From Larix kaempferi (lineage: Eukaryota; Streptophyta; Pinopsida; Pinales; Pinaceae): 64,000 bases of DNA. A program made the position numbers and the translations under genes. The notes under the pieces are model-generated. The model did no database searches, was not told the origin of the DNA, and was given only the letters and a program-made list of their open reading frames with translations. Shown here piece by piece: positions 11,363 through 23,873 of the stretch; the first letter of the stretch is position 1, and each line of letters starts with the position of its first letter. Location of the stretch: contig BSBM01000370.1 in assembly GCA_027924585.1 (NCBI GenBank), positions 26,159,501 through 26,223,500 of the forward strand. The letters are read 5' to 3'.

Positions 11363-12018
11363 GTAGTAAAACACTTTGGTTAAACTTCTTCCAACTTCTT
11401 CCTTGTCGTAATTTGTACGATTACTTATTTCTTCCACTTCTCACTTTGCTACAAAGGATAAGAAGTAAAGCATGACTAGTTTCATAGTTTGCACATGAGA
11501 TGTTGGTTCAAGAATAAAGCCTCTTTGAAATCCAATTTGTAACAAATGGATACTTCTATTGAAATATTTCATTAAGAATTCTTAATATTCAAATGACTAT
11601 AATACTAGTAACTACTTGTTGGTCTTGTGATTTGGTTTCTTAAATGTAGTGCAATATTATTTTAAATTATGTTAATTGTAATGTTGTGATTTATCTGTTA
11701 TTTGATTCTATAATATGTCTGTTTGACTATTCAAATTTAAAGCACAGTACTAATTATATAAAAAAGTCATTATGGTTCTATAAGTAAATGAATCCTGAAT
11801 TAATTTGCTAACTCTTAACTCTTAGATCAAACAATCAATATTCCAAGAACTATTTGAAAAGAAAGAACACATAAAATTTGAATATTTTAATGCCCCTCAA
11901 AGGGATTTCATTGATTACATAGTCTTATAACAACAATTATCTATCAAATAATTGCATATCCAAAAGTTTCATACTTCAAGCACAAAAAAATCTAAATTTA
12001 AACATTTTTATAGCACCT

Positions 12019-13320
12019 TGTTGTAGTTAAGCGGATTGCGTAGTTACCAGCGATACACGATATATAAAAAACAAGCAAGTATATAGATAGGAACAAAAGA
12101 TAAGTAATGGTAACAGAGTCAACAAGTATTCTATTACGCATGACCAAGTACAATACAATACAATGCCTCGGTGATGCCTGTATCTAGCTCTCCAACATAT
12201 ATATATAGTTTACAAATGGTTACATAATGACCCATTGGTTCACTAACCGATGTGACTAACTGACTCAACATGTGGTGATCGAAACAATAGTTCGACATGT
12301 TCTCTAAAGTGGTCGAACAGAGGACCTAGTCAGGTGGTCGACCTAGGCTCCTCCAACATCTCCCCCGCGAACAAGACCTTTCTTCGTCCTGAAGAAATCA
12401 TAAAATAGCTGGTTCTAGATGAACATATGAACTTCACTATGGTTTTTCTCGTAAATAAGTGTAGACAGTTGATGATTCTGAGCTGGTACCAACTACTCCC
12501 TTGCCCAAAAATGGGTCGTCATGTCTCAAAACATGTCCATGCAGGGTGAAGAACCTGACTTCATCGTCTGGTACTAAAACAACATTCGATGACTACTGCA
12601 AGCCTAACGTTGACGACCGCAGCAGTGCATGTTGTCCTAGAGAAGAAATATTCCATGAATGCTAATCTTCCTATGTCCTCTCCATCTTGCATACCAATCA
12701 ATTATTGAAAGAAGAGAGACAGAAAGAAGATTGACGGAAACATGATTGGTGCCAAGGAACATAATGACAAATCCATGTATTGGGACTTCGAGAGTGCATG
12801 AAATGTCCATATATCATGGTGTAGTGAGGATTTTCTAGGGAGACGATGTCGAAATGCTCATATATCATGAGGATAAATGGGGAGTGATCATAAGACTCAA
12901 GAATTTATGATTAAAAAAAGGACAGAGAATAGAGGCAGTAGGGAAAAATGCCATGGCTTTCCCGAAGATTTCAGTTTGCTGCGATATGGGGCATGGTTAG
13001 CCTATATATAGTGAGTGGCCAGTGAGTTGATGGATTGACTGGGATGGTATGGATGGGGAATGATAATTATCATAGTATGGTGGGATGGTGGTCATAGATA
13101 TCATCTGTAGCAATTGCATATTTTGAAGAAGTAATCGTACATGTATCACTCCAATCGATTCCTTGAAAATGGTTTGTACGCTGGCATGACGGTGATCCTG
13201 ACGACGCTAATGGTAAATGATGGATTGTATCACTCGTGTGAAGAAAATAATCTCATCATGCTTTAGTGGACATTATGTCTTGTCACGAACAATTAATCAG
13301 TGATGACCAGGGTTGGAATT
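12019..13320 (-). mobile_element. copia-type element fragment A1: 3' LTR plus internal sequence
   Basis: An LTR-like block of 340 bp (12019-12358) starts TGTTGTAG and ends CCTCCAACA on the plus strand. It is followed at once by TCTCCCCCGC, a polypurine tract on the minus strand, so this is a 3' LTR read on the minus strand. A minus-strand TATA-like run lies at about 12196-12208. About 960 bp of non-coding internal sequence follows. The same LTR-internal combination recurs at 39290-40440 (fragment A2). No protein domain is visible, so the family is either non-autonomous or heavily deleted. Confidence 0.68.
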
Positions 13321-14330
13321 TGAGGGGAAAAATGCATGTCATGGGGCGTTTTGCCCATCAAATATGGTTAATTTATTTTACAAACTGTTTAACCGAATGA
13401 GTAAAAAATTCTATTAAACATATTTATGACGTTCGATAATTTTTTTAAACCGTCATAAATTAGCTCAATGGATAGACTTTAATAGGGACCTTTTTAATAT
13501 TAGAATTAGAGAAATGGTTCAGGTGACATGCTCATCTCCGTTGGATATTCGTCAATCCACATCAACGATGGACTTCAACATGCGCTTAGATAGATTTCAT
13601 AAATATTTCACATCACATCCTGAGATTTAAACTATGAACAACTTAACCTAGCGAAATTGTCATTTACCATTGGATCGCCCCATCCAAGATCGAGGGTGGA
13701 CTTGAAAATTCTATGAGCCCAATTAAAAGTGGATTTCGGGTCACATTATTGGGTTGAAATTCGTGCATGTTAACCCAGGGAAATGCGTGTAATCCGTTGG
13801 ATTTGATTCCTCTGAGATCGATGGTGTTCTTTGAAATTCAACTTCATGGGATTCATGATTGCACGTAGGGGCTTCAAATGTACAGAGGGGCTTCAAATGA
13901 CCAAGGGAGGAGATGGAAAAGGTCCTAAACAATTGAACAATTCATACCAAAAGTTGAAAACATGTAAACTCGTGGCAAAATAATGATGTAGACCCACCCA
14001 GAAGAAAATTGACGGTGGAAAGGGGTTTCGGTGCTAGAAAGTGCACGGTGGTTAAACTTGGAAAGGTGAAGTGGAAATTAAACCTCTTACCATGTGGCAA
14101 GCATTGGTGGAGTCCGCTATGAAAAGAGGTAAAAGTTAAAACGCTCATCGCAATTTTCGAAACCACCTAAGCATATGTTATATAAAAGGTTTGTTCGAAG
14201 TTTGAAAAGATTTGTTTGTTGATTAATGCCTGGAGGAAAAGAAGCTGTGGGAAACATGTAACTTGTCTTTGTCAACAAAGTCACTTCACAGGTAGCTCGA
14301 AACCCTTGCTTTTCATAGTTTGTTTCCCAG
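13321..14330. other. spacer with a promoter-like TATA
   Basis: No gene. A clean TATATAAAAGG at 14179-14189 stands about 145 bp upstream of the ATG at 14331 and could have served that ORF. A purine-rich run at about 13900-13925 is of unknown meaning. Confidence 0.4.
14181..14187 (+). promoter_or_regulatory. TATA box upstream of retroelement ORF
   Basis: TATAAAA in an otherwise non-repetitive context, at a plausible distance from the frame starting at 14331. Confidence 0.4.
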
Positions 14331-14736
14331 ATGGAGAAAATTGAAGACCTTGTTCCGTTCATTGAAAGTTTAGATGAAAATGAGGAGCTTGTAGTTGACA
14401 TGGAAAGGGATATTTTCGACCTTGTTTTGTCTGTGTGTAGTATTTCGCGGTCTAAAGAGAAATTAATGGATTTTATGTCACAGGGAAAGGATGTATTTCA
14501 TATATTTGGTTCTTTATTATTTTTGTGTCGAACAAACCCTACACTTCCCCAAATTTTTTGGTTGGTGTGCAGCGAATTATTCGCAGGCCGAAAGGGTAAT
14601 CATTAATGTAAATACAATTAAAATTCTATGTCGAGTCAATGCGCAAACTATCCGTGAGGTTTTAGGTTTACCTGAAACATTTCCCGAAATCCCTGAGTCA
14701 TTTAACGAAGAAAATAAATCCATATTCTTATATTGA
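14331..14736 (+). pseudogene. fragment of a retroelement-associated ORF of unknown function
   Basis: ATG 14331 opens a frame with VFHIFGSLLFLCRTNPTLPQ and FWLVCSELFAGRKG, ending at 14606. The following frame, one base off, reads NTIKILCRVNAQTIREVLGLPETFP and stops at 14736. The two parts read as one protein with a single-base shift near 14595. I associate this style of protein with uncharacterised ORFs carried by conifer LTR elements; I cannot name a function. The frame ends inside the dispersed repeat B, so the true C-terminus is lost. Confidence 0.5.
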
Positions 14737-14870
14737 AATGGTACCACTTTGGATGGTGCAAAAGTCATTAGCTTTAACTTTTTTTTAGGAGTTACCATCT
14801 ATAATTATGACAGAACACACTATTTCCATAAAATCTGAATTTTGCGGTAGATTTGTATCGACCCATGATA
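14712..14870 (+). repeat. dispersed repeat B, copy 1
   Basis: About 150 bp closely matching 38800-38960, starting AAATCCATAT(T/G)CTTATATTG and running through GGAGTTACCATCTATAATT. The two copies are in the same orientation. Both lie near A-type fragments, but in a different order. Confidence 0.8.
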
Positions 14871-15689
14871 TGCATATTAAATCTAACTTCTGAAACATAT
14901 CAAACACTCCACTCCGTCTCTTCATTTATGGAATCTTTTGTTTGAGACCTTGTATGATTGGGTAGTTTTACAAAATATGCTTCAGAAACAAAGTCAACAC
15001 GGTCCATATCCCTAATAGATATGTGTGATAGTGATGTTGTTTTCCTTCGTTTGTGGGCCAAATTTTGAAATGCAAGGTTTCTTTTTGTGAACTAATTTAT
15101 TATTTTGGGCTCCGTATTCCGACACCAGGTGGGAGGCAGGCACCCAGAGGTGGTTTCGGTGGATCCGAAAAATGTCCCCAACTGCAGCGATTTTAATAAT
15201 AAAAGATTTATTTGGACAATGTCGTAGGCATATTGTCTATCTGAGTTCAAGAACTCATTTTTTGCTATAGTAAACTTGATTCTTTAATAAACTACCTCCC
15301 TAAACTAGGTTTACCATAAATAAAAACACCTCCTAACCTCCCTCTCACCTCATGATGGCACAATTAAACTTAGTCTTGAAGCTCATTTTATCCCTTACAT
15401 AATAAAATATCTCCATTGGATGGCTTACAATAAAACCTAGCACTAGAGGCCCTGAGGCTAATCTCATAAACAAAAGATTTTAAGAATTGAAGCATGAAGC
15501 AAAAGATTACTATTTACCAACACATTCATAGACTTCCTTTGGATGAATCTTTTACTTACAGATGTCCTTTTCCTTTTATCTTCGGCTTCCAAGTGCTCAA
15601 TCTCTTGGATTTTGTGACTCACTTTGTCTTATGTCAGGATTTATGCACCACAGTGGTTTCCTCTTCTTCACTATCATCATCATATTCAT
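14871..15689. other. spacer, no gene recognised
   Basis: AT-rich sequence between repeat B and the satellite block. I see no domain, RNA gene or clear repeat. Confidence 0.4.
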
Positions 15690-16528
15690 CATCGTCTATG
15701 CCACGTGTCACAATCTGAGCGTTCCACGAGTCACCCTAGAAACTAGATATCCACATTTTAACAACAAAATTTATAGAAATTTTGCTTCAAAGAGTTTGCT
15801 TGCAAGTCAAAATTTTGATAGAGAAAGAGAGGTCGCTCTTTCCTCAGGTTGTTCTATTTTGGGGTGTTGGAAGTACATGCTGAGGAGAAAGATTGTTCGC
15901 CCCTTCCTCTAGGGATGTTTTTTAGGAGTGGAGAAAGTAGATATCGACACTCTAAACACAAATTTCATAGGAACATTGCTTTGCATAGTTTGCTAGCAAG
16001 TAGAAATATTTTCAGAGAAAGAGCGGCCGCTCTTTCTTCAAGTTGTTCTATTTTTACAATTCCCTCATAAATGAAGGAGCGGGTGACCATTCTTATACCC
16101 AATATTATTTTTCATGATATTTTTAGACTGCAAGAAGGGTCAGTCGATCCGTCTTGTGTTTTTCATTCTGGATATAGCTGAATTGTTGGAAATGGGCATT
16201 CACAATTATGTACTTAACAAAGGGGTGATCGATCCTTCTTGTCGGAAAATGGAAGTTGGGACAAACATTTTTTATATGTTATAACTTAGTTGATGTCCAG
16301 GTCCCAACTATTTACAACAAAAGTTGAAAGTCAGAAATTGTCGGACTAGCCTTCGTATATTAAATATTTTTACATTTCTCTCGTAAATGAAGGGTCGGCC
16401 GACCCTTATTGTGCTCAATATTCTTCTAGTGTTCACCATTTTAGATATACATGAATTGATGGACTACCCTTCGTAGGTTGAATATTTTTACAATTCCCTC
16501 ATAAATGGAGGGGTGACCGATCCTTCTT
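15690..16528 (+). repeat. left end of satellite block
   Basis: First come two diverged copies of a unit of about 192 bp (near 15745 and 15937) sharing CAAATTTCATAGGAA-like and AAAGAG(C)GGCCGCTCTTTC-like motifs. Then comes one monomer of the 430-bp satellite. A perfect 18-bp palindrome, AAGGGTCGGCCGACCCTT, lies at 16390-16407. The array is cut at 16528 by the copia-1 insertion and resumes at 24345. Confidence 0.82.
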
Positions 16529-16987
16529 TGTTCGGGTACACAGGGTACTCCCAAAAGACTGAACACCGAGAGCAACCACTTCACACAAATAGATCAAAGA
16601 TCGATACACCGATGTTTTTACGTGGTTTAAACCATCATGAGGGAAACACTCCATGGCCCCAGCCAAATAGCTTCTATGGAGCAATTTATTATGCAAAGAA
16701 AAAAAGTTACAAATGAGCTTCTCATAATCGATCAACTTTCCAATGACCCTCCATGCTCTTTAAATAAATATCATGGACCAATCGGGTGTTAAGCCATGGA
16801 TCAAGCGTAGGTATGATCTACGAGAAGTTGAGCCGTCAAATCACTCTATGTCTAAAACATATCGTGACCATTAGATTGAAGTATTTACAAATGCATACTA
16901 ATGCATACTAAATAAACACACTTTACCTAATGGATCTATTACACAAGTTGATCTTAAGTAACTCCTAAGTGTCTAAATATCCTAACA
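16529..16987 (-). repeat. 3' LTR of copia-1
   Basis: Starts TGTTCGGGTACAC and ends ATATCCTAACA on the plus strand; 459 bp, the same length as its partner. A minus-strand TATA-like TATTTAAAG lies at about 16754-16763. Confidence 0.93.
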
Positions 16988-16997
16988 TCCCCCCTTA
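16988..16997 (-). promoter_or_regulatory. polypurine tract of copia-1
   Basis: TCCCCCCTTA on the plus strand gives TAAGGGGGGA on the minus strand, directly against the 3' LTR. This is where plus-strand DNA synthesis would be primed. Confidence 0.85.
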
Positions 16998-17052
16998 AGA
17001 ACAACTTGGGATAGGATTGAAGGATTTACAAAAGTGACACTATTAGGAGAAT

Positions 17053-18627
17053 TGTTGGTTTTTCTTAGGGTAGACCCAGGTTAGCTGTACTTTTTAGACC
17101 AACAGAACCCTTAGCTCACTGGCCCTTTCGGCAACAGGTCGCAGAAGCAACCTGAAGTCTCACCCGAAGTGATTCTAATGGGGTGGCAGAAGACTCAAGT
17201 GTCCTCAGCCAGGTTCCGTGGCATCCAGGGTGCTTACAACCCCCCCTAGTCCTTTCCAAAAGGGCTGACTTCTCTATTTCTATTACTCCGGCTATACCTC
17301 TGTCTTATCGCATTACACAGGCAGTGCGATAAGCCTTCCCCTTATATGACCCTGTCTAGCGATACCTAAGATATCGCAGATGCGATACCTCCCTCCTTTC
17401 TATCCCTGCGGTAAGTGACACTTATCCGCTTCCTGGTTTAATACGCTGTCTCAAACACCCTTATCCACTTACTGAGAGATGTTAATATCACTTAGTCTCT
17501 AAGCATAATCCTCACTAATGTGCTTAACCCTTAATACTTCACAACGATGTGACTGTATAAAATATTACTTTGAGCAATGCTCTAACTGAACTCTTCATGC
17601 ATTATACTCATTCAATACTCAAGCATTATCCTTTATTGAACAGAGATCTATTTCACTAAGATTCAACTATGATTTTCACAATTGTTACGCATCAACCAGA
17701 ACTAAACTGATGACCATATACATTACTTATAAACTGAAGGAAGCATTCATGTAACAGTAAAGATAAGCGAATAAGAGCAACAACTACACAAATATAATCA
17801 CACTACTCAGATATTTACGTGGTTCACTTCCAGGAGGGAAGCTACGTCCACGGGAACTGTGTTTCCTGTTAACAACTTGAGAGAGTCAAACACAGTTCCG
17901 CCACAACTCTTTGCAGCAGAGGTATTCTGGGAAACTCCACTCCTGTGGGATCCCTTCTCTATAGACCTCTCTTCTTCTCCTTCCTACTCTTCCACTGACT
18001 CTTACAATGTATCCTCCCTCTCTCTCAATCCCTGTGGATTGCACAATCTGCTTAATGAGTCGGCCCCTGATCTCTGGAAGATGTTCAGACTCTGTATCAT
18101 CAAAGACTCGACTACTCTCTACTTAATAATTTTAGTAACTGTGTGTCCAACCCCTTTACATACAAAAAGACTCCTATATATAGATGGCCCGAAGGTATCA
18201 TCGCAGTTACAAAACTGTGGGCCTTATCCCAACAGTGACTCAACCCTAACCACTTACAGTCAACTAGCTGTACTTTCATGGCCGCCTCCTGTCTCGTCGC
18301 CGCTTCCTGCAGTCCTTAGTCTTTAATGCATCGGCCCGTTGCTTCTTCTTGGTTCAAGCAACGCTGACTGTAGTCCTTCTTCTTAATGAGGGTAGCTGAA
18401 CCCTCTCTTCATCTTCGGCGCCTTTATTATGGTGGTTGAGCTCTCCCTTCGGCCTCTTCCTTGTACCACACACTTTGACTTTCCTGTACATATCACCGCA
18501 ATTCCCGTCGGAATTTGCGCTACGGCGATATCTTTGCCTTGTCGCCAAAATTGGTACTTTCTCCCCAAAATGGTTGTCTTTTCCAAAATTAGCAGCTTTC
18601 TAGATGCTGCGGGAGTTCTCTCCAACA
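17053..18627 (-). mobile_element. solo LTR nested in copia-1
   Basis: A 1575-bp block with perfect 6-bp terminal inverted repeats (TGTTGG...CCAACA) is flanked by identical AGAAT at 17048-17052 and 18628-18632. It contains no coding domain. A minus-strand TATA-like CTATATATAG at 18183-18174 gives the orientation. The termini, target duplication and lack of interior fit a solo LTR left by recombination between the two LTRs of a younger element that had landed in copia-1. Confidence 0.88.
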
Positions 18628-18649
18628 AGAATGAAGGAGGCATTAGATC

Positions 18650-20539
18650 CTATCCCTCCTTAATGACAAGTTCCCGAACTCCTAACATAGATCGAAGTTT
18701 AAAAAAATTTGCTTCTGTAAGAGACTTGGTGAACATGTCTGCAACTTGATCATCTGTAGGACAAAAGAGCACTTCATGAACGCGATCATGAACAAGATTT
18801 CTGATGAAGTGCATATGTAGCTCAATGTGTTTGCTGCGTTGATGTAGGACTGGATATTTGGCAAGCTTGATGGCACTTTGATTGTTGCACCAAAATGGAG
18901 TAGGTTGCTGCTGCTCGAATCCAAAATCTGAAAGGATCTGTCGAAGCCATAAAGCTTCCTGACTGGAATTACCTGCGGCTTGATATTCTGCCTCTATTGA
19001 AGAAAGAGAAAGAGCTTGTTGTTTCTTGCAAGCCCAAGTGACAGGTCCAGATCCTAAACTGAAAACATAACCTATTGTAGACTTTCGATCATCAAGATCG
19101 CCGGCCCAATCTAAATCAGTGAAACCAACCAACAAAGTTTTCCCCCCTATACTGTATGAATCCCAAACTGAATTGTACCTCGAATATATCAAAGTATTCT
19201 TTTAGCTTCTTTTCAGTGACTTTCATGAGGTGTTTCCATATAATGGGCAACATGACCAACGACAAAGGAAAGGTCAAGACAGGAATGAGTCAAGTATAAG
19301 AGACTACCAACAAGCTGACGATACAAGGCGGCATCTACTTCAGGTGAAGTACAAGTGGCAGAAAGTTTGACTCCAGACTGGAAGGGAGAAGGGGCAGGTG
19401 TACAATCTTCCATGTGAAAGTGATGAAGAAGGTCACAAGCATACTTAGACTGAGAAACAAAGATACCTTCTTTGGTTTGTAGGACTTGGAGACCATGAAA
19501 ATAATGCAAATGTCCTAAGTCTGACATTTCAAAATTTTGCTTAAGACTGGATTTCACATGGGTTATAAGCTTAGGGTCACTACTAGTAAGAATAAGGTCA
19601 TCAACATATAGAACAAGTATGATGAGATGTTTTCCTACTTTCTTGGTATAGACATCGGGGTCAAAATGGCATCTAGAAAAACCAGTGTTATGGAGAAAGC
19701 TATCCATTTTGGCATACCAAGCTCTAGGAGCTCGCTTAAAGCCATATAAGGATTTCTTAAGGCGGCAGACAAGGCTAGATTTATTCTGAACATATCCAGG
19801 AGGTTGTTCCATGTAAATTTCCTCCTGTAAATCACCATGTAAGAAGGCAGACTTGACATCCATTTGATGGACTTCCTAGTTGTGTAAGGCTGCAAGGGAA
19901 AGAACAAGGCAGATGGAGTTCATTTTTGCGACAGGAGCAAAGGTTTCATTGTAGTCAATCCCTTCAACTTGGGAAAAATCTTTGGCAACTAACCTTGCCT
20001 TAAGTCTTTCAACACTTCCATCTGATGCATACTTAGTTCTGTAGACCCATTTACATCTGACAAGTTTTCTTCCTTTTGGAAGAGGTACAAGATACGAAGT
20101 ATCGTTCGCCATTAAGGAATCATATTCTTCATCCATAGCTGCATCCCAATCTGGATTTCCTGAAGCTTCTGCAAAGATTTCTGGATCATGATTCTTGAAA
20201 ACTTGAACCAAAGGAGAAGAGGCTCGCTGAAACTGAGAATGTGTTCGATGTTGATCTCTAGGATCACTGGCAAGATCACCAGCTACTTCACATGTTGAAC
20301 GGACCCATCAAGGAATCACTTGTGCTGGTGCAACTGGAGGAATATGAGCAGGTGGAGGTGGATTTTCATACTCACTGTCATCATCAAAAACTGGAGTTGG
20401 AAACCTATTAAGGAAGTTGAAAGAAGAAGAAGAAGAAGGCACAATCGCCGAATCAGGCTCGCAGGCCAAAGATGGCACAATCGCCGAGTTAGGCTCGCAG
20501 GCCAAGATATTTTCATCAAATTTAACATCTCTTCTAATG
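18650..20539 (-). pseudogene. copia-1 reverse transcriptase and RNase H, decayed
   Basis: RT starts at about 20150 (PDWDAAMDEEYDSL, KWVYRTKYASDGS) and continues through MDVKSAFLHGDL, LKKSLYGFKRAPRAWY and the intact active site YVDD (19597-19608). RNase H follows with DLDWAGDLDDRKST, SSIEAEYQA, WCNNQSAIKLA and HIELHMHFIRNLV, ending at TAG near 18650. The frame is interrupted by TGA at 20310-20308 (from CGA), TAG at 19878-19876 (probably from TGG), two TGA near 19213-19170, and a single-base shift near 19150. A Ser/Pro-rich linker containing two copies of an 11-residue ACEP(N/D)SAIVPS unit lies at 20430-20510. Confidence 0.88.
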
Positions 20540-22729
20540 ATTACATCATGAGAATGTGTGAAGAATTCTATAACCTTTTACATCTTCAGAATATCCAACA
20601 AATATGCATTTTTCACTTTTAGGTTGCAATGCTTTCCGTTTTTCATCCGGAATGTGAACCCATGCTTCACTACCAAACACACAGAAGTGACTTACATCTG
20701 GTTTAATTTTACTCCATGATTCTTCCGATGTGATACCTTGTAATGCTTTAGTGGGGGTGGGATTAACTATGTAATTTGCACAATTAATGGCTTCAGCCCA
20801 AAATTGAAGACTTAGTCCCTTAGATTGGATCATACAGTTAGCCATTTCTTTTAAAGTGTGGTTCTTCCATTCAGTTACACCATTTTGTTGTGGTGTATAT
20901 GGAACAGTGTGTTGTTGTTGGATTCCTTGTTCAGTGCAAAAAGTAGTGAACTTTTTGTTAACATATTCTCCTCCATTGTCAGATCTTAACTTAATAATTT
21001 GATGACCAGATTGTTTTTCAACAAGGGCCTTGTAGGCCAAGAACATGTTAAATACTTCGCTCTTAAGTTTTAGGAAATAAACCCAAGTGCGTCAGGTGTA
21101 ATCATCAATGAAAGTTAAGAAATATTTGAAACCAGAAAAGGAAGCATATGGAAGAGGACCACACAAGTCACTATGCACAAGCTCCAAGGGAATCGAGGCG
21201 TGCCAAGAGGCACGTTTGTCAAAACTATCCCGATGATGTTTTCCGAGTACACAACCGGAACAAACACCATCCATGCAATATACCATCGGAAGACCTGTCA
21301 CCATATTGTATTTACATAGTTGTTGCAATGAGCGATAATTTAAGTGACCAAATCGCTCATGCCAAAGTTTTCTCAAGTTATCACTATGAGCAACAAAAAC
21401 TGAAGGAAAAGGTGATGACCCAAAGTTGTTAAACTTGTACAACCTGGTAATATCATCAACAATTTTGGTAGCTAGGACCTGTTGAGGATCTTTAAAATCC
21501 TTGATTACAACTTGGTAAGGTGTAAACGTCACAGTTTTACCTTCACCACAATGAGTGATTTGATAGACTGATAACAAATTGCAGGAAATTCTTGGAACAC
21601 ATAGTACATCACTGAAATGACCATTATCTACTGGAAATGTTCCAACTCCTACAACACTTAGAGATCTATCATCACCAACAAATATTTGTTTGGTGTTACA
21701 TTCATGCATAGTAGAAAAGATGGATTGATCCTTAGCCATATGATAAGATGCTCCAGAATCAATGAGCCATTCATTTGAAGTAGAAGAAGAAGATGCATTA
21801 TAAGAATAACCAAAAACAAAAAGTGCATGTCCATGAGAGGTAGATTCTGAAGGCGAATCTAGGATGATGTGGTGGTTCTTCATTGCTGCTTTCAAGGCGG
21901 CCATCTTCTTGAAACACTTAGATTCATCATGATTATTTTTCCTGCAATAGTTGCAATGACGCTCAGTCTTCTTTCCTTTTGGCTTGGATCCTTTGTCATT
22001 TTTTAAAGAAGGAGCTGATTGAGAGGGTTTAGGGCCCTTGTTTGACTTATTATTGCGAATATTTTGTCTCATGGGAGGCTTGGAATTTTCTTTTTGTTGG
22101 GACAATAACGCTTTCCCAGATGTATCTGCATTGTTAATTATTCCAAGAAGGATGAGCTTATTTTGCTCTCTAATCAAGGAATCACAAAAGGATTCAAGAC
22201 TAGGCTCTTGATAGCTAGCTGCATTCAAGGATTCTTTCATGGAGTAAAATGTAGATACAAAAACAGAATATGCAGGTCCAAGTTTGGAATGAATATGATA
22301 AATGCATTATTTATCTTCCCTCTTAATCTTACATTCTTCACATAAGAGTTTAAGAGTTTTGTACTTAGATAAATAATCTTGTATGCATGAAAAATCACTT
22401 GGATTTACAGAAATCAACTCATTTTCAAGTTGGTGACCTCGAATTTCATTGTGTTTACCAAACACAGATCCCAACTTGTCCCAAGCAGCATCAGGTTCAT
22501 CAATTCCAGATATGTGGAATCGCAAATCAGTAGACATTGACATCCCAATCAATCCACGAGCTTCGTCACATCTATTTTCCCATTTTATTTTCTTGTCATC
22601 ATTAGTGGGTTCTGTTTCTTTCCCTGAGGTAATTCTGAAAAGTCTCCTACTTCATAGAACATCCCCCATACGAGATTTTCATAAGAAATAGTTGGAACTG
22701 GTAAGTAGAATATCACAAGGGGTAGCCAT
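20540..22729 (-). pseudogene. copia-1 Gag, protease and integrase, decayed
   Basis: I take ATG at 22729-22727 as the Gag start: it opens MATPCDILL and leads into the copia Gag region (AAWDKLGSVFG, YLSKYKTLK), although stops and shifts follow. The zinc knuckle CNYCRKNNHDESKC lies near 21950, protease LIDSGASYH near 21760, and GAG-pre-integrase zinc residues (H-x3-H, CSGC) at about 21370-21245. The integrase core begins LVHSDLCGPL, then TFIDDYT, a TGA at 21094-21092 (from CGA), SDNGGEY and PQQNGVTEWKN. The final E-x-K position of the core reads W instead of E. A one-base shift near 20560 separates this part from the RT frame. Confidence 0.87.
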
Positions 22730-23873
22730 ACTGCAAATTAATGGCTATAAAAATAGAAACCAGTGGTCTAGATGTGAAGAACTCGAAAAAATAGGCAGTT
22801 TAAAAAAAAACGGCACTGAAAACTGACTCCGTATGAGAAGTTATGCTTGAACAAAGAAAAAGTTGAAGATGTCCCCAATAATGGCGTGGCAGATAGAGAA
22901 TGACCAGTTAAAAAAAGGACCCCCCTCTTCCCAAGATGAACCTTTGACAATCACTTTACAAGAAAGTTGCTTTAAGTGAATCACTTTTGTAAAATAAGTG
23001 ATTTCACTTTTACAATGATGTTACTTTAAATAGTGCAACAATAAAAATGAGCTTAAGTGACTCATTTTTTATTTTTTATTTTTATTTTTTATTATTTAAG
23101 TGAGATGCACTTTTACAATAAAGTAACTTGAAAATAGAAATTGCATGCACTTTTTCTTTTAAAAGTAACTTCCTAAGACTTGAACTCAAGACCTATTAAG
23201 GAATAAAGCAACTTTGAACCAAGTGAGCTAGATTAAAAGGTATGTAAAATATGGGAAGGAAGAAGGATGTTTTTTTTTTTTTTTACTCTTCTTGCTCGGT
23301 TTTCGTGCTTGCCTTTTTTCTTGCAAATCACACCATAAACCAAAATAAAATAAACAAACTTTTCCACGCTTCTGGGGTTAGATCTCGTTAGCTTTCCCAG
23401 AAATTCTACGTTTTCTCTCTATTTCTAATTTGTCGAGATCGCACAATGTGCACGGCAAAAAGCATACGCAGCCGAGAAAAACCCTTTCCCTTTCTGTTTC
23501 TGATTCACCGAGATCGCACAAGATGCACGGAAAAGAGCATACGCAGACAGGGAAAGAAACAATCTGAAACTAAAAAAAATCTAATAATAAAAACTGATAA
23601 AATATGAGATTTTTTTTTTCTAAAACAGAAATAAAAAAAAGCGTCACTGTAACATTATACCTTCAGATCCAATGAAATACGCGTTTCTGAAGCAACCGGG
23701 AACCATTTTCGATCAAATGAAAACTATTTCCCAATGGAAATGGAACTCTGAACACAATGGAACACCTCCCACAGCTCAGAAATGCACAAAAATACCAGAA
23801 CTAGAAACCCTTTCAAGTTTCGGCAACAACAGTTCAAGATCTAGATCATAACCGGAAGCGGCTCTTCATAAAA
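22730..23873 (-). other. copia-1 5' leader
   Basis: About 1.1 kb between the primer site and Gag, AT-rich and non-coding. It includes a SINE-like tract (22960-23250) and a direct duplication of about 75 bp at 23432-23560, with GAGATCGCACAA followed by GCATACGCAG in both copies. Confidence 0.6.
22960..23250 (-). mobile_element. candidate tRNA-derived SINE inside copia-1
   Basis: On the minus strand from about 23250, TAGCTCACTTGGTT matches a pol III A box and GAGTTCAAGTCTTA, about 40 bp later, matches a B box, as in tRNA-headed SINEs. An AT-rich body with an internal A/T tract follows to about 22960. No target duplication was identified, so limits are approximate. A degenerate tRNA gene is less likely because no acceptor stem is evident. 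Confidence 0.5.

Larger units (their letters stand above)
10609..12018. other. AT-rich spacer with small repeats
   Basis: No gene seen. It holds a possible tRNA-derived SINE (10950-11060) and a 66-bp tandem duplication (11231-11362), listed separately. The rest is AT-rich and unassigned. Confidence 0.5.

Noticed and set aside
13461-13530. TAGCTCAATGGATAGA resembling a tRNA or SINE A box
   Set aside because: No acceptable B box at the right spacing and no tRNA cloverleaf could be drawn.
15562-16070. Plus-strand frames of 74-116 codons
   Set aside because: They fall in the satellite-associated 192-bp units and recur in the copy at 40688-40909, so they reflect repeat sequence.
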